Shown: positions 40,646 to 50,160 of the stretch, in pieces | Position numbering within the stretch: the first letter of the stretch is position 1 | Layout: each line of letters starts with the position of its first letter | Origin: Ooceraea biroi | Lineage: Eukaryota > Arthropoda > Insecta > Hymenoptera > Formicidae | Assembly (NCBI RefSeq): GCF_003672135.1 | Contig: NC_039515.1 | Coordinates: forward strand, 4,278,001 to 4,342,000 | Direction: 5' to 3' | DNA length: 64,000 nt | Notes under the pieces: generated by a model | The model's input: only the letters and a program-made list of their open reading frames with translations | Database searches by the model: none | What the model was told of the DNA's origin: nothing | Position numbers and translations under genes: made by a program

Positions 40646-40667
40646 CGTTTGCATATAAATGCAAACG
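40646..40667. promoter_or_regulatory. Inverted pair of octamer-like sites
   Basis: CGTTTGCAT and ATGCAAACG face each other across a 4-base ATAA loop. ATGCAAA and TTTGCAT are the core of octamer sites bound by POU-domain factors, and dimeric arrangements of such half-sites are known. The site lies about 2.3 kb upstream of the receptor exon, probably in its intron. A regulatory role is only an inference; chance is the main alternative. Confidence 0.2.
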
Positions 40668-42953
40668 CTTTGTTTATTATCGAACAAGCGAGTCTTTTAT
40701 TCGAGTCTCAAGCACTCGAGTCGCAATTCGGCGCCGTCTCGTCTGTCGCTAATCGCCGGGACACAGAATCAATCTTTAAAATCGTAATTCTCTCGCAACG
40801 CATATCGCCCGAAGGCTGCTCTCTCCATTAGCGATATGAATTTTTCCATTGCACACATGGCGCCGCGTCGATGCGCAAAGTAAAAGTTAATCGAGTCCTC
40901 CCCGCGCGTGGCGGCGGCACGCGGTCGGATATGTTTACATTACGATTTATCTCTCGGTCGGTCGCCATTTCCGTTAGGATAATTACAGCTGAATAGAGAG
41001 TTGATTAAGCGATAGATACGCGATGAGTCACTCCACGCTATTATTCATATTCTTCTTTTTTTACGCGCGAGGAGCTCTAATTGCGCGCGTTTATCCCGAC
41101 GCGCGAGCGTAATTCACGACTCGCAAGCCGAGTGAATGCAAGGAACTCGCTTAGTTACAACAGTTCCTTTTTCACGCGTCATGCTCTTCGACTTCGATTC
41201 TTGAGTGCGCGCGATTACGTGGCGATATTGCGAAATAAAAAGTACCGATAAACAATAATTGATCGCGCAACGAATTAAGCGTTGCCTCTACTTTCCTTCA
41301 ATCGTGAGCGTGTAGAACTCATTACGGTTGTACATATCGTCGAATTGAATCTATGCACGTCGAATACCTACAAAACTATCTACAAAAAAAGCGCAGGTAT
41401 CTGCGTGATTCATGACGCGAGCTTATTTTTTGCAATTGTTTTCAGGATTTTGTCATGTCGCGCAGTGACGATGGAATAAAAATACTCGCGCGCCCGCAAT
41501 ACCGGCACGCGTGTTTTGTTATAAACGATAGCAATACCATGAATGCTTTACGTTTCGTGAAATGCGCTGCACGTGCAATTAAACATTGATAGATTAAATG
41601 CTTTGATTGCCGTGCGGTAGATAATGTAACCATCACAGTCGGACTTGTTCTACTTGCGATATCAATTCCGGTTTGCGCACCCGATGTGTCAATGACATAC
41701 ATTCGGTTGCGCATTCATCCGCGCTTATTAAAAACGAAGTGCCCATTTGCAAAAGAACGCTGGCGGCAGGAATGCACGAGGCGGCCGCGTGCATTTGTTA
41801 CTGCCACCATTATGTATGGCTATCGATTGCGTTTTTAGGAATTAATCTCCGCGCTCTCATCGCCGGCCCTGTGTTGCTCATTGTTCCGAATTCTAAGGGT
41901 AAACGCGCGACGATATTAAAAATTTACCAATACGAGCCACGCAAATATTGGAACGATATTTCATTCCTCTCGCTACGTCGAATTTCTCTGCCGCCACCAT
42001 GTTTTTGTAATTTACCATATTTCTGGACTTTTATGCGGTATAACATAACACGTGGTGCGCATTTTATCATTATACGTCTGATTTAAATTATTAAAAGAAG
42101 CCATCAGAAACCAGAAAAGAGAGAAATGAACAGATTCCGATATTTGTAGAAGAAAATTGTTTATTTCTTCATCTCTCTTAGAATAATATCAAAGTTTCGT
42201 TTTACTTTGTTGAAATATATTTCCATGGAACAGAATATTGTTTTAGTGTGCGCGACGAAAAATTATTACGCCATGTAACTTTCGTCTTCATTAGAGCCGC
42301 GCGCGCGGTTTCTCGGGCTGAATGCAAGCGACACTCAAAAATTTATAGACATCACCAGTCGCACCCTCTTGGCGACTTTTCAAACGGATCCTCACAAAAG
42401 CCGGCCCCCCCGAAGTTTTGCCTTGGTTCTTCGCTTGCGTGTCGCACCCTCCGAGTTCACTCTTCCCCGTTTACTACCACGGTTTATGAATCTTTTAAGA
42501 ACGCATCGGAGTATAGAAACGATGCGTCGTCGGCACGGTCTTTTGTTCGACGGGCTCGTTTACCCGTTACAAAGTGTCGGGAATCTGATAAGAGCTGAGA
42601 TAAATGATTAAAGAGGGATAGACTTTCTAGATGAGATTAAAATATTGTCAAACTTTGTCATCGCTACGTACGCTAATACAAGACATTTCGCAGCGAAAAG
42701 TTTCCACTTTTCACAAAGAAATTAGTATTATTAAATCTTTGCGCACTTGAAAGATACATATACCGGTTTATTATTATCATGTTTATAAAATTTAGCAAGA
42801 TTTGCAGCTAACGAAATAAAGCTTCTAGAGAATGTATACAGATCATTGTTTCCCTTTAGAGTTACATGCTTACAACTACTAAAGCTTCTAGAGTATTAAA
42901 ACATAAAAGTTTGCAAAGTTGTTTATAACGAAGTTTGTTCCGTTGTGTTTCAG

Positions 42954-43032
42954 CGATCATGGCGCACTTTTTCTTCCTGGCTGCCTTCTTTTGGCTGAAT
43001 ACGATGTGCTTCAACATCTGGTGGACATTCAG
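42954..43032 (+). CDS. mthl1: Internal exon of a Methuselah-like GPCR (mthl1-like), TM3 segment
   Basis: The exon is part of a class B (secretin-like) seven-transmembrane receptor of the Methuselah family, acting at the cell surface through heterotrimeric G proteins. After two bases completing a split codon it reads IMAHFFFLAAFFWLNTMCF, then NIWWTF and a split Arg codon. The core AAFFWLNTMCFNIWWTFR is characteristic of Methuselah-family TM3. The 'LNTMCFNIWW' form fits Methuselah-like 1 (Drosophila Mist, reported receptor for Folded gastrulation) better than Mth itself, by memory of the family. The acceptor is GTGTTTCAG|CG and the donor TTCAG|GTGAGT, both strong. The exon is 79 bp (2 + 25 codons + 2). 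No partner exon was recognised within about 43 kb upstream or 21 kb downstream. Family confidence is high; the mthl1 assignment is moderate. Confidence 0.85.
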
Positions 43033-44282
43033 GTGAGTCACAAGACGCTACTTAATTTTTCGGATTTCTTAGGGTCGTCAGTCCTTTATTCGATCCGTAA
43101 CAAATGTGCTTTAAAATGAACTAATGATGATAAATGATAAATAGTTCCGACAATTTTACGAGACGGTACATAAGCTATCTGTTAAGGTGTCCTTATTGGA
43201 TGACAAAGGACTTTCATGAAGTTTCCAACATTTTTTAAAAGAATCGTCAGGCAAAATCCTTTACGAAAAGGATCCCGGAAATTTCGAACGCATCATCACA
43301 CACATTGGATGCTTCAGAGAGTCGTACAATTACGCCGGTGCTCGGTTCTCCGGGAATTTGCGGAATGCCTGTCATGCTGCGCCACGTTATTGATGAAACT
43401 CTTAAAGAAACAAAACCCATCCGGAGACTCGGTACAAACATTCCAATCGCCGATTCAGTTGCATAATAGATGGTCGATCGTTGCCAAAGGTGAATTGCGT
43501 TCACTGGCGAGTTCGTGATAAAGCGTAACGGTAACTTAAACGCGTATCGCAGTATCCTATTCTCTCTTCTCCGATTAAAGGAATTCCGAATTATCGCGCG
43601 AGATCATCGAAGCAGGGTCATCGAGCCGCCGGAAATCTTGGAGGAACGAGATAAACGTTTATCGCGCACCTCGTAAACGGATAACGCGACTTCATATCTG
43701 TGTCTATCGATTTGGACTGGTTTAGCTAGAAAGAGCGTCGCATTCAATTCCTAGAATAATAAAACGTCTAATTATCTCGTCGAATATCGATTCGCGCACG
43801 CGGGGTAATGGCGGAATAAACCCTAATTAATGTGTCGCCTCATTACGGTCCAAAATAATTATACAATGCGGATAAATCGTCTGTACGCAAGCAAATTATT
43901 ATAATAATTGAGCTAAATTTCAGACAAGCCGCGTGTTCGTTTCTTGCCCGCGGCTCGTTGCGGCTAATTAAAGTCCATTCACCCATACGTAATTAAAAAG
44001 TGCTTGCAAATCGTGCGCGAGAGCGTACAAATCGCAAATTGTACCTTCGCTCGTTGATCTCATCGTTCGCTCATAATTGTTTGAGTTGGCGCACGGTACA
44101 GGTCATGAAATCTTTTTTTACATCTAGCGATATTCGACATTAAAAGTGAAGAGCTCTTCGCGAACTGTTAACCATGTAATAAGCCTTCATTTTATTCAGT
44201 AAATTATAATTACGATGTTTTTATACATCATTATCTTGTACCGCTATAAAAATATCTGTATCATAACGTATCCTGAGTTATA
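43033..44282 (+). other. Intron after the receptor exon
   Basis: The sequence starts with the donor GTGAGTCA. A stretch at 43225-43475 is unusually open in several frames (plus-strand frame containing GSPGICGMPVMLRHVIDETL, minus-strand frame containing MTGIPQIPGEPSTGVIVRL). It matches no family I know, and its splice context does not continue the receptor. The remainder to 44280 is AT-rich and featureless. Confidence 0.6.
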
Positions 44283-44433
44283 CAGGGTGTCCCTGGTTTT
44301 AACCGACAAACTGCGGGAGCATATTCTACTAGTGGAAATAAGAAAAAATTCTTATATCGAGTTTGCTTAGAAATGCTTTATTACAAAGTTATAAACCAAT
44401 ATTGAAAAGAAATATGAGATAAGTAACAACGGA
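44283..44433 (+). repeat. Left 151-bp terminal inverted repeat
   Basis: The repeat runs from CAGGGTGTCCC to TAACAACGGA and pairs with 45695-45845. It is far longer than the ~30-bp ends of the mariner copies in this window. Confidence 0.95.
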
Positions 44434-44588
44434 ACATAGTGTAGAATTTGGAAGGTCGAAGATGTTTATGTTATGTGTATTCACATGTATTCATGTTCAC
44501 TATGTTGAAACGATTCAGTATGATTGTTACTTTCACAACAGTAGCTGTTAGATTTCAATCGTCGTGTGAACTAGCAATTACTATCAGA

Positions 44589-45614
44589 ATGCCAAAAGTG
44601 TTTTCAAATGAGGAATACACTGATATTCATTTCGTGTACGGATTCTGTGACGAAAATGCACGAGCTGCCGTACGAGAGTATCAACGTAGATTTCCTAACA
44701 GGAGAGTACCAGATAGTTCTGTGTTTAGTAATACCCATTTGCAATTACGTAATTTGGGTTCATTTCGACCTATGAATGATGTTCGTTCAGCTTTAAGACA
44801 CCGACGACGCTCGGAAAGAATCTTAAATCTTTTTGATAATACTCCTACACAAAGTGTTCGACGTGCTTCAGCTCAACTGCAGATATCACGAAACACTATT
44901 TGGAGAACATTGCGTGCTGATGACAGATTCGCATATCATTACACACCTGTACAAGAATTACTTCCAATCGATTATCAGAAACGAGTCGAATTTTGTAACT
45001 GGTATGTGAATGCAGTAGAAAGGGACAATCTTTTCTCATCAATGATATTATAGACAGATGAAGCGACCTTTACAAGACGAGGCATATTCAATTCTCATAA
45101 TAGCCATGTATGGGCTCATACTAATCCACGTACTACCAGACAAAGAAACTTTCAACACGAATTTCGATGTAATGTTTGGATGGGTATGCTTCATGACCGG
45201 CTTATTGGTCCGTTCTTTTTACCTGACCGATTGAACGGAGAATCTTTTCGAAGATTCCTATCAAACGATTTACCAATTTTGATGGAAAATGTGTCACTGC
45301 AGTTTCGCCAAAACAGCTGGATACAGTTAGACGGTTGTCCATCGCACTATGCTAGACAAGTTAGAAACTGGTTAGATGAACATTACGCTCATAGGTGGAT
45401 TGGTCGAGGAGGACCGGTTTTCTGGCCTCCAAGATCGCCCGATTTAACGCCTCTTGATTTTTATTTATGGGGAACTTTAAAAAATAAAGTTTACAATACA
45501 GAAGTAATCTCGCTTGAAGATTTAAAGCAACGAATTACTAATTCAGTTACTGAGATGCAACAAAATTTTCAGGAATGTCGTACTGTAACAAATCTGTACT
45601 ATGTCGATGTCTAG
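44589..45614 (+). pseudogene. DD41D transposase with one in-frame TAG
   Basis: This is a cut-and-paste transposase of about 341 residues. The start MPKVFSNEEYTDIHF was chosen because it fits the family N-terminus; an upstream in-frame ATG at 44448 would add 47 residues. The N-terminal third carries DNA-binding helices (NEEYTDIHFVYGFC; later ASAQLQISRNTIWRTL). Catalytic Asp are at about residue 157 (TDEATF), 248 (QLDGCPSH) and 290 (PLDFYLW), with 41 residues between the last two. The only lesion is TAG at 45051-45053 (codon 155), two codons before the first catalytic Asp and probably from CAG by one C-to-T change. Otherwise the frame is open to the stop at 45614. A functional full-length sibling elsewhere in the genome is likely. 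Confidence 0.93.
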
Positions 45615-45694
45615 CTTGTATCGATGTGCAAGGACAACATTTTGAAATGCGTCACTAAATCATTGTGTACATAATTTTTATTTTTGTGAAAAAA

Positions 45695-45845
45695 TCCGTT
45701 GTTACTTATCTCATATTTCTTTTCAATATTGGTTTATAACTTTGTAATAAAGCATTTCTAAGCAAACTCGATATAAGAATTTTTTCTTATTTCCACTAGT
45801 AGAATATGCTCCCGCAGTTTGTCGGTTAAAACCCGGGACACCCTG
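45695..45845 (-). repeat. Right 151-bp terminal inverted repeat
   Basis: Reverse complement of 44283-44433 with a single mismatch near the tip (CCCGGG here, CCCTGG at the left). Confidence 0.95.
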
Positions 45846-45847
45846 TA

Positions 45848-48800
45848 TATAAAAATTAGAGAAAGCAAGATAGAACATGCGATTGAAATATTGAGTGCAG
45901 AATCACAAGGATATCTCAAATTTATCAAGAAACTTTGCGATGTATGTAAATAGAACGTCAACCCGTATATACTTATTTTGAAGTACTTATTAACGTTACA
46001 CGAAACTTCAGAGCTCTTCACATAAATTGTCCAAGATCAAGGTTAAGAGTTGCATCTGCCCTCATCTGGATGCAATGAAAATGCACTTACGTGCCATAAC
46101 TCATAACTAAGAGACTCATAAGAGCTGTAATCATGAGCGAATAGATTGCCGTCACGACGCGGAAGCTTCACTCGTCGAGCGAAGCGGGCCGTCAAGGTGA
46201 GAGATTGGATCAGGATCACTCGGTCGACTGGTTAATGCGATGCAACACGGTCACCATAACGGGTCTCTTCTTCGTCTTTCTCCCGAGTGCTCGCCTCGTT
46301 CCTCGGTGCACCATCGCGATCGTGCACTCTTCCGTTTTCCTTCGCCTCTCCGGCGTCTCGTTGCTCGCTGTGTTCCTTGCACGCCGTTCCCATCTCTCTC
46401 TCTCTTTCTGTTCTCCTCTTGATCGACTTCTTCCTATCGACCATCCGCATCTCGCCACGCACAATTATTCACGCTCGCAGCTGGACGTGTCGATTTATGA
46501 CACCCGGCTCGCGGTGTATCGATAACAATTTCAGTTACGCAGACTCACGACTGCTATCCCGAGAGAGCGAGAGCTTGAAAGGATTCGTGGCACGATTGAC
46601 CGCCGGCGATAACGTCGATTCGCAACGCTCCCGCTGGAAAAGCTCTTATTCCGCTCGCGCCGCGCCGTGCGTTTCACGCCATTAAGCCGCCGCGTGCGAA
46701 ATGCCAGTTTTGCGTCAGCGGTTTTTATAATACGTGCCGTGATCGGACACGTCGCCCGACAGGAAACATAACGTACGATCGATCATTGAGAGAACCGCCG
46801 ATGCTTCTCATGCGTTTCTCGCGAAACGCGAAGCCGTTCTGTCCCCAGGCGCGACGACGATGCCGCCGTGATGAACCGGATGCCAGATCATGTAACGTAA
46901 CGATCATGTAGCCCCAGACTTTTCGCGAACGTGGGCGGCGAGTAAAAATATTTAAACGAGAGCGACGAACATTTGCATCGGCGACCCTGACTTTTCACGA
47001 TCATCGTGGTTCTCGCAGCCTCTCAGTGCCAGTGGCACTTTTATCCCCATTTTTCGCGTCTCTCATACATACACATACATGAACACGCACGTATGTGTGC
47101 TGCATATGGATGCACACATACATACACGTGCACACGCCGAAACTGTCGGCGACACGTGTGCGTCCGCGTGTTGTATCCACTTGTTGAAGTGTCAGCGGCA
47201 CATTGCGCGTTCATGGTGGCTACCTCTGTGTGCGCCGTGATTTTCCAGCTGGAAAATTATCCGCGATGTCATTCGCGGTCGTGTGCGCGTTGCGCCGCAC
47301 GGTCGTTGCACTTACGACCGCCGTTGCATTACCGATGATCTCTGTTTTTCTTGTTTCTTTCGTTCTTTCTTTCTTTCTTTCTTCCATGCAACTCGTCGAC
47401 CGGCGTACGTCCTGCGATGTACGTTTTTCGCCTCGCTCGGCACGAGATTGTATTACGCCATGCGAGATATTATTGCTCGACAAGCCGGCGCGGACATTTG
47501 GCTTTTCAGCCTCCAAAAGTTCTGACGTGCTTCTCATTCATGAAATTGTATCGCGGAATATATTCGCGCTGTTTTATTTGCGTCGACGGGCTTGTATTGG
47601 AAATTGTAGAAATTTTATAGTAAAGGGAATACGATTGCAAGGAATTCTAAACATTTTATGGAAATATGTACGTAAATGTCAATTAATTAGCTGTCGTTAA
47701 TCAGCAGCTAATAAAATTCGCAGTATTCATACAATAAAGCCATTTAATCATTTTTATAATATTATAAAATCGCTGAACTGTTAGCGAGTGCATAAACGAA
47801 TGTATTTCCTCTCTCTCTTTCTCTGTCCATCCCATTTAATTGACCGAGATTTCGCAACAGCGTGAAACAGTATGCGCGTAATAGTGCGCGCGGCTGCGCC
47901 ACAAAAGCTAACATCAAATATCTGAATAATTCAGCCGTGATAACCGGGCATTCCTCGTATAAATCCGTCCCTAATAAACACACGCCCTATTGTTGCGGTT
48001 GCACGAGCTAACGGTATATCGCGCTACATCGAATCGCCCCGATACACCCGTGCGATACCTAATCCACGATCCGTGTAATTTTCTTGCGCGCTTCCGCGAC
48101 AGAAGCGACCGAGAGAACGTTTCCCGCTACTGTCGAGTCAATTAGCAGTACTTGCGACATTGCACCACCGAAGGGAACCCGATGAGAATCCGACGTGATC
48201 ACCGTTACGTTTAATTGCTCGCGAAGGCCGCGCGCGGGAAAACGCGCGTTCGCGCGCTTTCCGCCTTCCTCCTGCCTCTCTCTTACTCTCCTCCTTGTTC
48301 TTTCTTTATTTCTCTCTTTGTCTCTCTTGGTGCGCCTCTCGCGCCTCTTTTCTGAGAAATTCTTCAATTATTTAACATCCGACGCAGCTTCCCACGGTAA
48401 CTGCAACTGCACACGCTGCGCCGCTGCACGCGTGACCTCGGCGTGCGCTTAGCGTTTCTTCTCTAAACGAATTTGCATTCTCGTAGCTGGCAGCGTCTGC
48501 CTGGCCTACCCCAGTCAGATGCACGGATTTTTCACGAGGGTACCCACGAAGGCGCGGCAGACCTCCGTCTCGTTTGTTCCCCGGTAAAAATATAGTACCG
48601 CCGCGCTCACGTAACGCGCAAGTAGGTACATACAGTAGGACTGTTGTGAGCACTATTGCAAGCAGTAAACGTAATGTACGCTTTATGCTCAGAACACGCG
48701 GGGTTTAACCGCCAGATGTGAGAACAAAAACTAGATAGGCGGTATTTCGGACAAATTCTGGTTTTGTACGATAATTATAAGAATAAGTTATGATTATTAT

Positions 48801-49594
48801 AGACAATCGATTATTAAATGATTATTAAAGACAATCGTTCGAAATTTTATTTCTCATTCTTGACAGACGTGATTCTTGCTTCTTGTTTTCTTTATCGCGA
48901 ATTATCTTTAATACCGTGTTTCGCGGAACGAACGCGTACGTAATTGATGGAGCACAGCCGGAAATGAATCTCGTGGATCGTAAAAACCAAGGAGGGATTT
49001 GTAAGTAAAGAGAACGAAAATCGACGAAAAATCGTTTCTGATGACATCAGCCAGTGACCAATGTACCAATTATTCGGGTAAAACTGTCGTCTCGGAACTT
49101 TAATGACGGTCGAGGATCGGGGAAATGATGCGCGAATTCGCCTTTAACTCGGCCAGCACAATCAGTCATTGTCAGCAGCGAAGAAACTAATCTCAATGGC
49201 CGCCCGCAAAACAATGGTCGATCCAGTCGACTACCGGCAAAACGAAGCCACCGCGTATCGTCCTGCGAGAAGCGGTCAAGTGTTTTACCGTGCGTGTGTG
49301 TACACGTACATACACGTACAGTTCGTTAAGGTCTCTTCTGTTCTCCCGAGGACTAGCTCATTAACTTCGTTTATCTCGCTCTCGATAGTCGGCTCGATTT
49401 CTTCGGAGCCGCTCGCGCGACTAAGCATGTGCGTGACACGAATGGTTAAAAGCCTCGTGGCAAACAACAACAGCAGTATCGCCCACCAGCGAACGTTTTC
49501 TGATAAAGTTTCTATGGCAATCTCCGGAAAATTATGGTGCGTACATAATTTGCACCTTGCGGACGAGAAACGACCCGATCCGCTTCTGATCCCG
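45848..49594. other. Gene-poor region
   Basis: No supported exon. The region holds a TTTC microsatellite at 47363-47384, TACA/CATA-rich low complexity near 47.07-47.13 kb, and pyrimidine-rich stretches near 46.39 and 48.27-48.35 kb that produce long but meaningless frames. It may be a continuation of the receptor intron. Confidence 0.55.
47363..47384. repeat. (TTTC)n microsatellite
   Basis: About five TTCT/TTTC units in a pyrimidine-rich context. Confidence 0.85.
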
Positions 49595-49826
49595 TACACT
49601 GCAAAACGTGTCCACTTTAAATTCCGCGAAACTATAATGGAAAAAAGTCTTTTTTTTCCGCTTTAACTTGTAAGTGTGAAATTAAAGCGGAATCATTGCG
49701 AGTTGTCATAGTTACGTTATTTTCGTCCGCTTTAAATATGTATGACCGAAATCGTAACCGATGATCACATCCTTTATAATATCCGTTATAATGCTAGATT
49801 ATTACCAGTCCTATTTATATAAAGGA

Positions 49827-49902
49827 TTTTATATTAAAATCCTTTATATAAATAGGACTGGTAATTTTATATTAAAATCCTTTATATAAATAGGACTGGT
49901 AA
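49827..49902. repeat. 38-bp exact tandem duplication inside the palindromic element
   Basis: Two identical 38-bp units (49827-49864 and 49865-49902), each starting TTTTATATTAAAATCC and ending GGACTGGTAA, abut near the hairpin centre. The left arm holds only one inverted counterpart. The duplication therefore arose on one side after the palindrome formed, consistent with slippage at a hairpin tip. Confidence 0.9.
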
Positions 49903-50018
49903 TAATCTAGCATTATAACGGATATTATAAAGGATGTGATCATCGGTTACGATTTCGGTCATGCATATTTAAAGCGGACGAAAATAACGTAACTATGGCA
50001 ACTCGCAATATGACAGCA

Positions 50019-50019
50019 G

Positions 50020-50070
<51 letters not shown>
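50019..50070. repeat. (AT)n microsatellite
   Basis: About 52 bp of AT repeats with one G interruption. It splits the right arm of the palindromic element between GCAAT and GATTCCGC, which are adjacent in the left arm. Confidence 0.92.
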
Positions 50071-50073
<3 letters not shown>

Positions 50074-50160
50074 TCCGCTTTAATTTCACATTTACAAGTT
50101 AAAGCGGAAAAAAATGACTTTTTTTCCGTTATAGTTAAAGTGGACATGTTTTGCAGTGTA

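Larger units (their letters stand above)
30222..42953. other. Gene-poor region upstream of the receptor exon
   Basis: No supported exon. Content includes GA-rich and TC-rich simple repeats at 30.58-31.07 kb, CpG-rich patches at 32.1-32.6 and 33.4-34.1 kb, a 28-bp palindrome at 32986-33013, and a hairpin with octamer-like arms at 40646-40667. The part nearest 42954 must be intron of the receptor gene if that exon is functional. The upstream exons encoding its ectodomain and first two transmembrane helices were looked for by motif and not found. Confidence 0.55.
44283..45845 (+). mobile_element. DD41D Tc1/mariner-superfamily transposon, nearly intact
   Basis: This 1563-bp element is flanked by TA on both sides (44281-44282 and 45846-45847). 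Its ends begin CAGGGTGTCCC. The terminal inverted repeats are 151 bp each and differ at one position (T versus G at base 12). It encodes one transposase in a single frame with one stop. The 41-residue spacing between the second and third catalytic Asp fits the rosa-like DD41D group of the IS630/Tc1/mariner superfamily; the group assignment is an inference from spacing. It lies about 1.25 kb downstream of the receptor exon, in the same orientation. Nearly identical ends suggest recent insertion. Confidence 0.95.
49597..50158. mobile_element. Non-autonomous palindromic DNA element (MITE-like), TA insertion
   Basis: The whole 562-bp element folds into one long hairpin. It begins CACTGCAAAAC and ends GTTTTGCAGTG, with TA on each side (49595-49596 and 50159-50160). 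The arms are about 230 bp before the centre near 49830 and diverge by point changes and small indels. It has no coding capacity. TA duplication suggests mobilisation by a Tc1/mariner-type transposase. The termini do not match the mariner or DD41D elements here, so the source is another family. The motif CCGCTTTAA/TTAAAGCGG recurs in both arms. The right arm has gained a tandem duplication and a long AT tract. Confidence 0.9.

Noticed and set aside
41673..42086. 137-codon plus-strand frame with hydrophobic stretches just upstream of the receptor exon
   Set aside because: It does not match Methuselah-family TM1-TM2 sequences and has no splice site leading in phase to 42954.
44146..46020. GTGAAGAGCTCT inverted on both sides of the DD41D element
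   Set aside because: It is a 12-bp, partly self-palindromic match about 130-160 bp outside the element; similarity does not extend, so chance is likely.
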